DNA of 64,000 bases from Bog-473 sp963755495. GTDB taxonomy: Bacteria > Actinomycetota > Acidimicrobiia > Acidimicrobiales > RAAP-2. Positions 1 to 9,122 of the stretch are shown one piece after another (within the stretch, counting starts at the first letter, position 1; every line of letters begins with the position of its first letter). A program made the translations under genes and the position numbers. Under the pieces are notes generated by a model. It was not told the origin of the DNA. It made no database searches and saw only the letters and a program-made list of their open reading frames with translations. Where the stretch lies: NCBI GenBank assembly GCA_963755495.1, contig CAVWJS010000006.1:186001-250000 (forward strand), written 5' to 3'.

Positions 1-173
1 ACGGCATCGGCCATCACCGTCGCATCGAATTCGACCAAGCCCGGTGCCGGGGAGTCGGGTAGTACCGGCGCATAGTGCGCGTGGCCGACAGTGGCATCTG
101 GTCGCACGACTGCGGCGCGGACACCAGAGGTGCCTACGTCGACGACAAGGACGCTTCCACCTTGGCCGCTCAT
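1..173 (-). CDS. FGGY-family carbohydrate kinase, N-terminal part (glycerol kinase-like)
   Basis: Only about 57 N-terminal codons are inside the window; the gene runs off the left edge. The segment VLVVDVGTSGVRAAVV near residues 8-23 is the first phosphate-binding strand of FGGY sugar kinases (DxGTxxxR), a family that phosphorylates glycerol, xylulose or similar polyols. The ATG at 173 overlaps the stop of the upstream oxidase gene as ATGA, so it is probably the last visible gene of an operon with glpD. Context favours glycerol kinase or a related polyol kinase. The substrate cannot be decided from this fragment, and glpK is therefore not assigned. Confidence 0.75.
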   Translation of the reverse strand, partial: MSGQGGSVLVVDVGTSGVRAAVVRPDATVGHAHYAPVLPDSPAPGLVEFDATVMADA

Positions 174-1681
174 AACCACGGTGATGGTCCGAAGGGCGAG
201 GGCAGCCCGAGTTTCCCCGGATTGAGGATGCCGGCGGGATCGAAGGTTTCCTTCAGGCCGACGAGCACGTCGAAGCCCGCACCGAGCGCGCGGGGGAGGA
301 AACGGGAACGATTAAGACCGATGCCATGGTGGTGGCTGATGGCCGCACCATGGGCCATCGTCGTCGTCGTGACGGCGTCCCACGCTTGGCGGTAGTAGTG
401 CTCGCGCCAGGCGCCGTCGCCTTCAGGTCCTTTGCCGCCGAAGGTGAAGTAGAGGCAGGCGCCGTCAGTGTACGCATGCGACTGATGGGCCGAGGCGGCC
501 AGCGTGCCGTCGATTGCCGTGAGGGAGGCCGTGACTTCGTCGAACAGGTCCGGGAGTACCGCCCACGATCCGGAGATCTCCACCGTGTCCACCACAACGC
601 CGGCCCGCCACAACGGTGCAAGGGCAGAGACGTCGTTGCGGTGTGTGAGCCAACGCTGGACCAGGGCAACGTCCATCGGATGAGCTCCGGCGGAGGTGGA
701 GCATTCGTCGTCCACCACCGCCAGGGTCGCGGCCAAGAGCCCCGGGTCCGTCTCGTCCAACACAATGAGCACGTTCGTGCCTGGCTGTTCGAAGTTGCGT
801 ATGGATTCGGACTCGTCGTAGAGCCGGAGGACGGCCGGCGTCGCGCCGCGTCGCATGATCTTGCGACACGCGTCGAGGCCAGCGGCGAACGTCGTGAAAC
901 CAAACGCGCGCCGTTCTTGGGCCGCTGGCAGCGGGTGGATGCGAAAGCGGGCTTCGGTGATGACGCCCAGTGTCCCTTCACTTCCGACGAAGAGTTGGGT
1001 GAGGTTGGGTCCGGTGGCGGCTCGAGGTCCGTGCCCCTCCGTCCGCACGATGCGGCCGTCGGCCAACACGACCTCGAGCCCCTGGACCATGTCCTCGATC
1101 TTGCCGTAGCGGGTTGAGTACTGACCCGCGCCGCGGCAGGCCAGCCATCCACCGACGGTGGAGAGATCCATGGATTGAGGCCAGTGTCCGAGGGTGTACC
1201 CCGAGCCCACCCGACCGAGGTCTGCTTCGAGGTCGGGCCCGAAGGTGCCGGCCCGCACGTCCGCCGTCAGCGAGGTTTCGTCCACACCGATGAGACCCTC
1301 GAGGGAGGTGAGATCCAACGCGACGCCGCCGAACACGGGAATGGAACCACCACAAACCCCACTTCGTCCCGCCGCGGGAGTCACCGGGACATTGGCTTCG
1401 TGGCAGGTCGACAACACGGCCGAAACTTGCGCGGTGTTGTGTGGCCGGACGACAACTCCGGGACGTTGGGGCACCGTACCTTCGGCGGCCCACCCGATTG
1501 CCAGTGGCCACCAGTCGCGGCCGGCCTCTGCCCGGGACTCGTCGTCGGTGAGGATTTCGGATCCGCTTTGCGCCAGTCGGTCGATCAAGTGGTCGGGCAG
1601 GCTGACTACCGATCCCGAGAGCCGGTCGGTCACCGCGCCAGGTGCGGCGTCGATCGCCGCCACCGGAGTCGGAACCGTCAA
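170..1681 (-). CDS. FAD-binding oxidase, alkyldihydroxyacetonephosphate synthase-like
   Basis: A 503-residue flavoprotein of the FAD_binding_4 / vanillyl-alcohol oxidase fold. The FAD phosphate-binding region lies near residues 78-112 (PAAGRSGVCGGS), followed by GSEGTLGVITEARFRIHPLP. The C-terminus has the AGPS-type histidine cluster SHHHGIG and the closing FDPAGILNPGKLGLP. AGPS proteins replace the acyl chain of acyl-DHAP with a fatty alcohol to make ether lipids; bacterial relatives have varied or unknown substrates. It starts at a TTG whose bases overlap the glpD stop (TTGA), so it is probably translationally coupled to glpD. Position between glpD and an FGGY kinase suggests a glycerol-phosphate or DHAP-linked substrate (inference). 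Confidence 0.82.
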   Translation of the reverse strand: MTVPTPVAAIDAAPGAVTDRLSGSVVSLPDHLIDRLAQSGSEILTDDESRAEAGRDWWPLAIGWAAEGTVPQRPGVVVRPHNTAQVSAVLSTCHEANVPVTPAAGRSGVCGGSIPVFGGVALDLTSLEGLIGVDETSLTADVRAGTFGPDLEADLGRVGSGYTLGHWPQSMDLSTVGGWLACRGAGQYSTRYGKIEDMVQGLEVVLADGRIVRTEGHGPRAATGPNLTQLFVGSEGTLGVITEARFRIHPLPAAQERRAFGFTTFAAGLDACRKIMRRGATPAVLRLYDESESIRNFEQPGTNVLIVLDETDPGLLAATLAVVDDECSTSAGAHPMDVALVQRWLTHRNDVSALAPLWRAGVVVDTVEISGSWAVLPDLFDEVTASLTAIDGTLAASAHQSHAYTDGACLYFTFGGKGPEGDGAWREHYYRQAWDAVTTTTMAHGAAISHHHGIGLNRSRFLPRALGAGFDVLVGLKETFDPAGILNPGKLGLPSPFGPSPWL

Positions 1682-3358
1682 GGGAGATCGAGTCCCGCCG
1701 TGAGGAGTTCCTTCTGACAGGTCTCGATGAAATCGTTGACCTGCTCAGCCGCCTGCTCTTCATCCCATCCCAATTCGGGAGCGATCAGTTGGGCCGTGGT
1801 GTACGCCGCCGCCATCGTTGGCTGGGCTCGCTGGATCATGGCGCGGGTCCGCCGGCTCAAGACGTCGGTCAGTGTCTGGGCCATTTCCTCCTGCACGGCA
1901 TAGACGATCTCTGCTCCGGTGTACGGCAGGCCGGCGATGACTGGCTCGAGCAGTTCTGGCCGATCCGCCGCCAGCGCGAGGACGGCGGTGGAGTCGGTCC
2001 CGTACCGGCTGAGGAGGTGCGACTGCGGATGTGCCATGGTCACGGGGTCCTTGGTGGCCGCAGTGGCACCGAGAAGTCGCAGCGACTTGGTCACGCAGGG
2101 TCGACTCTTGAGGGGCTCCCCGAGCTGATGCACCACCGCGTCGACGGTGTCTTGTGCCATTTTGCGATAGGTGGTGAGCTTCCCGCCTGTCACCGTGACG
2201 ACGCCGTGCGCCGAGGTGCGCACGGTGTGGCGTCGCGAGAGGTCGGATGTGCGTTCCGACACGTGGCTGCCCTTGTCGGGCGGCGCAAGCAACGGGCGCA
2301 AGCCAGCCCATACGCCCGTCACATCGGCCCGCGTCAACCGCGAGGTCGTGACATTGTTGGCAGCTTCGAGAAGGTAGTCGACGTCTTCGGGCGTGCAAGA
2401 GGGATCATCGAGAGGCCCCTGGTAGTCCGTGTCGGTTGTGCCGATATACACCAGGTTCGTCTGCGGCCACGGAACGACGAATATTGCTCTGCGGTCTTGT
2501 GGAACGGGGATGACCGCCGCGATATCGCACGGCAGTCTCTCCGCCGAGAGCGAGATGTGAATTCCTTTGGCCGGTCGAATCGAACGGGGATGAGCGCCTT
2601 CATCAAGCGCCCGTATGTCGTCGGCCCACACACCGGTGGCATTGACCACCACGCGGGCCCTGATGGCGAACTCGCTCGATGCGTCCGATGGGTCGGGACG
2701 CACTAGGGCGCCGTTAACTGCACCGTGATCATCGGCCGTGAGCCCGACCACCGAGGTGTAGTTGGCGATGACGGCGCCGTATTCGATGGCCGCGGTGCGA
2801 GCCAGCGTGAGGGTCAAGCGCGGCATCGTCGGCCCGGGCATCGAAGTAGAGGAAACCGGCGACGAGACGGGCGGTGTTCAGTGTCGGGAAGTGGGCCAGT
2901 GCCTGGGCCTTGGTCACCCGCTTATGACGAGCGCCGATACGCAGGCCCCCGGTCACGTCGTAGAGCCAGAGCGCGATGGAATAGGAACGGGCCACGGCCT
3001 TGGAGACCACGCCGTCGCGACCGAAGAGGGGGATGAGGAACGGCAGTGGGCTCACCAGGTGAGGCGCATTCTCCAAGAGTCGCTGCCGTTCGGCCAAGTT
3101 CTCGTAGACCAGACGGATTTCACGCTGCTGGAGATAGCGCAGGCCGCCATGGATCATCTTTGAGGACTTTGACGAGGTGCCCGAGGCAAAGTCGCGCTTT
3201 TCCACGAGGGCGGTTTTCAAGCCCCGGCTGGCCGCATCGAGTGCGACGCCTGCTCCGGTGACGCCGCCTCCCACCACCAGAACGTCAAAGTGTTCCTCGG
3301 CCAGGCGGTGCAGCGAATCCTGGCGGCGAAATCGATGCACATTCCCAGCCTGCCACAC
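1678..3358 (-). CDS. glpD: Glycerol-3-phosphate dehydrogenase (FAD), one frameshift
   Basis: It oxidises glycerol-3-phosphate to dihydroxyacetone phosphate and passes electrons to membrane quinones. The N-terminal half (3358 to about 2822) has the dinucleotide-binding motif DVLVVGGGVTGAGVALDAASRG near residues 24-45 and SSKMIHGGLRYL. The C-terminal half continues in another frame with RLTLTLARTAAIEYGA and the typical VTGGKLTTYRKMA. The halves join if one C is removed from the GATGCCGCGC stretch near 2822, which restores FDARADDARLTL. I read this as a sequence error. The length of about 560 residues is normal. It is the first gene of the operon that continues with the AGPS-like oxidase and the FGGY kinase. 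Confidence 0.88.
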
Positions 3359-3426
3359 GAAATCTGAGCATCTGCTCCGCCGGTCGTAGCTGCTTACTCG
3401 GTGCGGCTCACCGCTTCAGGGGCGGC

Positions 3427-3672
3427 CTAGCCTTCGGGAATTGCCTCCCACCACTGGCACCACCACTGGTCGCCCACGAGGATTCGCAGCTTTGGGTGCC
3501 AGCAATAGGAGATGTCCTTGTGAGGCTCGAGGAAATAGCGGCAGTTCTCGCACTTTTCGTCCCCGGACGGTTTGCCCTTCAGGACGGCATTCTCGGCGAG
3601 ATGCCGGAACTCGATCTCCAGCTTCTCGTCAATCTCCTTGGGTTCGGGTTCCGGGATCACGTAGTCGGCCAC
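3427..3672 (-). CDS. Small four-cysteine protein, HiPIP-like
   Basis: An 82-residue protein from a GTG at 3672; an upstream TTG at 3708 would start inside the Fur-type palindrome and give 93 residues. The C-terminal half has C-x2-C-x12-C-x14-C ending in WWCQWW. That spacing and the aromatic residues around the last cysteine resemble high-potential iron-sulfur proteins, which bind one Fe4S4 cluster and carry electrons. There is no Tat or Sec signal, unlike classic HiPIPs. It is transcribed divergently from the Fur gene across the palindrome, so it is a likely member of that regulon (inference). A zinc-binding role is the main alternative. Confidence 0.6.
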   Translation of the reverse strand: MADYVIPEPEPKEIDEKLEIEFRHLAENAVLKGKPSGDEKCENCRYFLEPHKDISYCWHPKLRILVGDQWWCQWWEAIPEG

Positions 3673-3700
3673 CCGAGAAAGGTAGCGCGCTCCGAGTCTG

Positions 3701-3719
3701 TTTGACAACGATTGTCAAA
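3701..3719. promoter_or_regulatory. Fur/PerR/Zur-type operator palindrome
   Basis: TTTGACAACGATTGTCAAA is a perfect inverted repeat with 8-bp arms and a 3-bp centre. The layout matches boxes bound by Fur-superfamily dimers. It lies between the divergent HiPIP-like gene and the Fur-family gene, so it could control both and give autoregulation. Which metal or peroxide signal applies cannot be read from the site. Confidence 0.75.
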
Positions 3720-3750
3720 ACCGAGGAAGGGACGCTATGGTGGCCACGGC

Positions 3751-4232
3751 ATGCAGTCCCCCGATGCGCTGACCGACCTCTTCCGGGCCAACGGGCGGAA
3801 GATCACCGCCCAGCGGCAGTGCATATTCCGGGCCCTCGAAGGCGACGACACGCATCCCTCGGCCGAGAAGGTCTACGAGAGGGTGCGCACCGAGATGCCC
3901 AACGTCTCCCTCAAGACCGTGTACCAGACGCTGCACGACCTGGCCGAACTGGGAGAGATCTCCGCCCTCGACCTGGGCACGGGTCGGCCCGGTTCGACCC
4001 CAACGTGGAGTCGAACCACCATCACGTCGTCTGCCGGTCCTGCGGCAAGGTGCGCGACGTGGACGCCGACTTTCCCGGACTTGCAGATGCCCTCAGGCGC
4101 CGCACCCGGATTCAACGTGCTTAGTGCCGAGGTCGTCTTTCGCGGCCTGTGCGACGAGTGCCAGGAGGTCCACGACTCCAGCAGTAGCATTAGGACCAAT
4201 CAGCAAGACAAAAGAAAGGGTACCAACACACC

Positions 4233-4245
<13 letters not shown>
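3751..4245 (+). CDS. Fur-family transcriptional regulator (PerR-like), frameshifted
   Basis: The winged-helix part is clear: LTDLFRANGRKITAQRQCIF, then HPSAEKVYERVR and VSLKTVYQTLHDLAELGEI. After a frame change near 3985 the metal-binding half continues as FDPNVESNHHHVVCRSCGKV (C-x2-C and His cluster). A second change near 4080 leads to VVFRGLCDECQE (second C-x2-C). Two single-base errors are the simplest explanation. ATG 3751 is in frame; ATG 3737 has a better ribosome site (AGGAAGG, 6 nt upstream) but needs one more frame correction. The position before rubrerythrin suggests a PerR-type peroxide sensor; iron or zinc sensing is possible. The stop overlaps the rubrerythrin start. Confidence 0.82.
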
Positions 4246-4651
<406 letters not shown>

Positions 4652-4806
4652 AGCGGCGGACCGTGACGCCTTCGACAGACGGTCCGACCGACCTGCAGCG
4701 CGTGGCCCGGCCGCGCTGCGGGTCACGCTCGGACCGCGGAGCCAGCGTGAACGGTGCCATGCCCTCGCCTCTCGAGTCAGCTGTCACTTCGGGCTGACGA
4801 GTCGCC

Positions 4807-5422
4807 ATGACCGAGGCACTGACCCTGGCCGACGTGCTGGATCTGCGGGCATACGAGCGGGTACGTGAGGAGTACCGAGCCCAGGTGATTGCCCGCAAGC
4901 GCCTGCGCCGGGTAGCGCTCGGCCCGATCATGACCCTGGTCTTCGAGTCCGTGGACACCGTTCGGTTCCAGATTCAGGAGATGGCCCGGGTCGAGAAGAT
5001 CCTGACCGACGAGGCGATCCAGGTCGAACTGGACATCTACAACCGGCTGTTACCCCAGGTGGGGGAGCTCTCGGCCACCCTTTTCATCGAACTCACCTCC
5101 GATGGCGCTCCTGCGGGAGTGGTTGCCCAAGCTCGTGGGGATCGAGCGCGCGCTCGGCGTGGCGCTCGGCGACGACTTGGTGCCCAGCGTGCCCGAGGAG
5201 GCGCACGCTGCTGCGCTGGTGCGGGACACCGTTACGCCGGCGGTCCACTACCTCCGATTCGCGTTCACCCCCGCCCAGGTGGAGGCCTTCGCCGGCCCCG
5301 AGGAGGTCGCCCTGGTGGCCCGCCATCCCGAGTACGAGGAGCGCTCCGTGCTCCCGGCCGCCGTGCGTCAGGAACTGCTAGGTGACCTTCGTGGAACAAC
5401 AAAGCCGCTTCCTATCGGCTGA
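4807..5422 (+). CDS. DUF3501 family protein, frameshifted
   Basis: The N-terminal half MTEALTLADVLDLRAYERVR and RVALGPIMTLVFESVDTVRF matches the DUF3501 family. The second half LREWLPKLVGIERALGVAL to TVTPAVHYLRFAFTPAQVEA is in another frame, with the change near 5100. DUF3501 has no established function, but it is commonly found next to rubrerythrin and a heterodisulfide-reductase-like Fe-S oxidoreductase. Here the Fe-S oxidoreductase is missing and only 155 bp separate it from rubrerythrin. It is probably part of the same stress unit. Length of about 200 residues is normal. Confidence 0.8.
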
Positions 5423-5447
5423 CCAGGGATAATTCTTTGTGTAGGTC

Positions 5448-5477
5448 TTTACAGGCGCCCCGGCCGTAGGCCATACT
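5448..5477 (+). promoter_or_regulatory. Possible sigma70-like promoter of whiB
   Basis: TTTACA and CATACT are separated by 18 bp in the 160-bp gap upstream of whiB, about 105 bp before its start codon. The match to the -35/-10 consensus is moderate; no other evidence supports it. Confidence 0.35.
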
Positions 5478-5581
5478 CTTCGTTCGCCGGAATTCGGTGC
5501 CGGCGCCGCTGGGTGAAGCCCAGCTGTGCTCCCGACTAGGGCGAAATTGCCCATATCCGACTTTGCGAGGAAGTGTTTCCC

Positions 5582-5821
5582 ATGAGTGCCACCACGTGGC
5601 GCAAGCAGGCCGCCTGCCGGGGCCTCGATGTCGAGGCGTTCTACCCGATTTCAGAGGACGAGGCCGATGCGGCCGAAGCCAAGGCTATTTGCGCCGAATG
5701 CCCGGTCCGTCAGGCTTGCCTCGAGCACGCCCTGGCTCACCGCGAGCGTGAGGGTGTGTGGGGTGGGACCACAGAGCGGGAACGTCGGCGCATCGTCCGG
5801 CAGCGGCGCAAGTCGGCCTGA
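5582..5821 (+). CDS. WhiB-family iron-sulfur transcriptional regulator
   Basis: A 79-residue protein from ATG 5582, chosen because GAGGAAG lies 8 nt upstream; an in-frame GTG at 5573 is the alternative. Four cysteines sit in the WhiB pattern: AACRG near residue 11, then CAECPVRQAC. The turn motif GVWGGTT and a basic C-terminus RRRIVRQRRKS follow. WhiB proteins hold a redox- or NO-sensitive Fe4S4 cluster and act with the principal sigma factor. The family is restricted to actinobacteria and their phages. It is monocistronic and convergent with the LCP gene. The subtype (WhiB1/2/3/7) is not assigned. Confidence 0.93.
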   Translation: MSATTWRKQAACRGLDVEAFYPISEDEADAAEAKAICAECPVRQACLEHALAHREREGVWGGTTERERRRIVRQRRKSA

Positions 5822-5856
5822 CGCACTTCGACTGACGCCGGCCAGCCTGGAGTCAG

Positions 5857-7902
5857 TTAGCTCGACTTCTTCGTCGTCGACTTTGTTGCCGTCGACTTTG
5901 TTGCCGTCGAGGTAGTCGTCGTCGAGGCACTCGAGGCCGACGCCCAGGGTGCAGGGGACCGGGTTCCAGGGTTCGGGTTGCGTGTTGGTGTAGACGTTCC
6001 CGGGGACCGTGGTCGTCGTCGAGCCCGATCCCGTTCCCGGACTTCCCGTCGTGGTCGTAGTCGTCGAGGTCGTTGTCGTCACCGTGAGCGTTGCGTTCGC
6101 CACCCACAGGTTCAGGTTGTTCCCGGTCAGGGTGGGGTCGGGCACGTAGTGTCACCTTGCCCTGCAGGGAAGCCGCGAGGGTCTTGGCAGCCGGCAGCCC
6201 GCTCGGGCCGTAGAAGATCTCCGAGGGACTGCCGGCCGCGAGGACGCTCGGGCGCGTTGTTGATGCCGCTGATCACGAAGCCATCATGTCGTAGGCCGTC
6301 GGCGGTGTCGGTGGCCAGGAGCCCACCGCCCGAGGCGTTGAGGACGTTCACCGAGACCGGCGTGTTGCTCAGGGGCGGAGCGGTGTGTGGTCGTGGCGCG
6401 GATTTGGCGTTGGCTCGCCGAGTTGGTTGAACGCAGCGATCATCTGGCTGGCGTACGGCTGGGCGGCCAGGAGGACGTCTGCCCCGCCACCGGTGACATA
6501 ACTCGTCGTCGGCAGCGTCTCGGTGACCAGGTGCGAGGACTGCAGACCCTTGAACTCGGTCGCGATGTGGAGCAGGTCACTCTCGCTGAGCGTGTCGTCG
6601 ATGGCCAGGTTGCCGACGGCGGACGAAATGAAACCGTTGATGGCCAACGGGTTGGTGATCGAGGTGTTGACCTTGGCCAGGACGGCCCGGAAGAAGGAAT
6701 CCTGTCGCTGGATTCGGCTGAAGTCGGAGAGCCCGTCGTACTCCCAGTGCCCGCTGCTGTTCATGTATTCGAGATGCCGGCTGCGGACAAGTTGGAGAGC
6801 GGTCGTTCCGTTGATGACCTGGCAGCCCGAGGTGGTGACGTCGAGCCCCGTGTAGGCGTCCTTTACCTCGGTCGGAAAGTCCATGGTGACCCCGCCCAGT
6901 GCGTTGACCATGCCCAAGAAGCCGGGGAACCCGACCGAGATGTAGTGGTTGATCGGGACGTGGAGGACGGATTCGATCGTCTGGATGAGCAGGTCGGGTC
7001 CCGAGTTGAAGGCGGCATTGATCCGGTTCATGCCCTGGATGTCGCTGCTGTTCGGGGGGATGTCGACCCACAGGTCGCGGGGAATGGAGATCACCGTGAC
7101 GGATTTGGTCGCAGGGACGAAGCGGGCCACCATCGTCACGTCGCTCCGTTGTCCGCCGGCGTCGGCCTCGTTGCCGAATGCCTTCACCTGGGTGGGGTTG
7201 TCGACGAAGGCGCGAGAGTCAGAGCCGACGAGGAGCACGTTGAAGGGTTTGCCCGGCGCGGCGGCCTGCTTGACAAGGTGCTTCGAATGGATCTTGGGGA
7301 TCTCGTCGTAGCGGTACCGGGCATAGAAGAAGATGCCTCCGACTGCCGGCGACCGCGATGAAGACGATGAATGACAAGAAATAGATGATGCGACGACGCC
7401 AGCGGTGCTTGCGGCGCTCTTCTTTCTTGCGGGCCTTGCGGAGGTCTGTTTGGACGTCGGCCCGTGACTCGAGGACTGCGGCCGATGTGGCCATCGGGAC
7501 CGGATTCGTGGAGGATGCGACGAGTCTCTTTTCCGGGTCCTGGGAAGTCGGAGTCGGGGTTGCTCCTTCGGTCGCTTCTCCATCTGCTGGCTCTGCCGCG
7601 GTACCCGTAGCCGCCGGCGGAGTGGCATCGGGTGGGACTAACGCCGGAGCGGCATCGCCGGGCGGATCGACCCGCTCCGCATCGCCGGGCGCTGCAGCTT
7701 CATCGGGAAGGGCAGAGTCAGTAGGCGCTTCGTCAATAGGCGCTTCGTCACTAGGCACTTGGTCGACAGGGGGGGCGGCGACAGCCGGTGCGTCGGCGGG
7801 TAATTCGTCAGCGGAGTCCGAGTCGTTCAGAGCTCCCGCGGCCTCAGGTGGCTCAGTTGGCGTGGCTTCTGGGGTCTCGTCGGCTTCCTCGTCGGGGGTC
7901 AA
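5857..7902 (-). CDS. LytR-CpsA-Psr (LCP) cell-wall ligase with C-terminal LytR_C domain, frameshifted
   Basis: LCP enzymes attach lipid-linked glycopolymers to peptidoglycan. An acidic Pro/Ala-rich cytoplasmic region of about 150 residues comes first, then a basic stop (KKEERRKHRWRRR) and one membrane helix (IIYFLSFIVFIAVA). The LCP domain has FNVLLVGSDSR, SDVTMVARF, ISIPRDLWVDIP and ALQLVRSRHLEY. The C-terminal domain reads VNVLNASGGGLLATDTADGL and LTGNNLNLWVANATLTV. It closes with a Thr-rich tail and a D/N-rich end. At least three single-base frame breaks occur (near 7345, 6245 and 6150). The stop is uncertain: the open frame would run to 5651 under whiB, so I place it at the TAA near 5857. 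Confidence 0.85.
5876..5905. repeat. 15-bp tandem repeat, 2 copies
   Basis: GTCGACTTTGTTGCC occurs twice in direct succession near the 3' end of the LCP gene and would encode repeated GNKVD on the reverse strand. Confidence 0.85.
7722..7766. repeat. 15-bp tandem repeat, 3 imperfect copies, in the LCP cytoplasmic region
   Basis: TAGGCGCTTCGTCAA and two variants follow one another. On the reverse strand they encode DEAPI/DEAPT-type pentapeptides in the low-complexity N-terminal tail of the LCP protein. Confidence 0.8.
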
Positions 7903-7945
7903 GGGAGAGAAAATACATGGCAGGACCCTCCGGTAGCCTTCGCCG

Positions 7946-9121
7946 GTGGATTTTGATCTCCCGGACGAGCTGATTGCGCTGCAAGGTTCGGTGCGTCGCC
8001 TGGCTCAGGACAAGGTGCAACCCCGTGCCCGCTCCATCGACAAAGAGGGGACCTATCCCCAGGACGTCTTCGAGGCGTTTCGAGATGCCGGACTCCTCGG
8101 GCTTTGCATCCCGACCGACTACGGGGGCTCGGGCGCCGGGATCCTCGGTCTGACGATTGCCATCGAAGAGGTGGCCAAGTACTCGAACGCGGCCGCACTC
8201 ATGCTGCTCCTGACCCGGCTGCCCACCGGCGCCATCATGATCGCCGGCACCGAGGCGCAGAAGCAGCGGTACCTGCCCGGCATTGCGGACGGAAGCCAGC
8301 GGGCGTCCTTCGGACTCTCCGAACCGCAGGCGGGGAGTGACGTGATGGGAATGCGCACGCGGGGCGTGCCCGACGGTGCGACGCCGGGTGGCTGGATACT
8401 CAATGGCACCAAATGCTGGATGTCCGGCGTGCGCGAGGCCGATTGGTACACCGTGTTCGCCAAGACGACCGAGCCGACGAGTCGGGCCCACGATTCGATC
8501 ACGGCCTTCATCGTCGAGCGGAAGTGGGAGGGCGTGGACGTGGGCCGCGCCGATCACAAAATGGGCGTCAAGGGCGTCGATACGGGCGAGCTCATTCTGA
8601 CCGACGTGCAGGTGCCGCCCGAGAACGTCATCGGCGAGGTCGGCGGCTTCCGCCTCGCCATGTTGGGCCTCAACGCCATGCGTCCGGTCGTGGCCGCCCG
8701 GGGGATCGGACTGGCTGAGGGCGCCCTCATGTACGCCACCGAGTACGTCCAGCAGCGTGAGGCCTTCGGACAGAAGATCGCCGACTTCCAGGGCATTCAG
8801 TGGGAGATCGCCAAGTGCGCGGTGGACATTGAGGCGGCCCGCCTCCTGACCTATCGGGCCGCCGTCCTCGCCGACCAGGGCAAGTACACCAAGGAGTACG
8901 TCCCGTATCTCTCCGTGGCCAAATACCACGCCACCGAGCTGGCCGTGAGGGCCTCCTCCCTGGCGGTCCAGCTCCTCGGCGCGGCGGGTTACATGGAGGA
9001 TCATCCGACCGAACAGTGGTACCGCGACGCCAAGCAACTGACAATCGTCGAAGGCACCTCCCAGGTGCAGCTCGGCCTGATTGCGCGTGGCGTTCTGGAC
9101 CGCGACTTGTGGTGGAACTGA
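7946..9121 (+). CDS. Acyl-CoA dehydrogenase
   Basis: A 391-residue intact enzyme that introduces the alpha,beta double bond in acyl-CoA and passes electrons to ETF. The FAD/substrate segment FGLSEPQAGSDV is near residue 124 and LNGTKCWMSG follows. REAFGQKIADFQGIQW and LQLLGAAGYMEDHPTEQWYRD-type sequence mark the C-terminal helical domain. The catalytic glutamate is E369 in IVEGTSQVQ, the position of the base in medium-chain dehydrogenases. The start is a GTG at 7946, 43 bp from the divergent LCP gene. One base separates its stop from trpD. Chain-length preference is unknown. Confidence 0.93.
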   Translation: MDFDLPDELIALQGSVRRLAQDKVQPRARSIDKEGTYPQDVFEAFRDAGLLGLCIPTDYGGSGAGILGLTIAIEEVAKYSNAAALMLLLTRLPTGAIMIAGTEAQKQRYLPGIADGSQRASFGLSEPQAGSDVMGMRTRGVPDGATPGGWILNGTKCWMSGVREADWYTVFAKTTEPTSRAHDSITAFIVERKWEGVDVGRADHKMGVKGVDTGELILTDVQVPPENVIGEVGGFRLAMLGLNAMRPVVAARGIGLAEGALMYATEYVQQREAFGQKIADFQGIQWEIAKCAVDIEAARLLTYRAAVLADQGKYTKEYVPYLSVAKYHATELAVRASSLAVQLLGAAGYMEDHPTEQWYRDAKQLTIVEGTSQVQLGLIARGVLDRDLWWN

Positions 9122-9122
9122 A

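Noticed and set aside
1678..3358. glpD, recG, smc, fumC and other split genes as true pseudogenes
   Set aside because: All catalytic motifs survive and single-base corrections restore full-length families in every case, which fits sequence error better.
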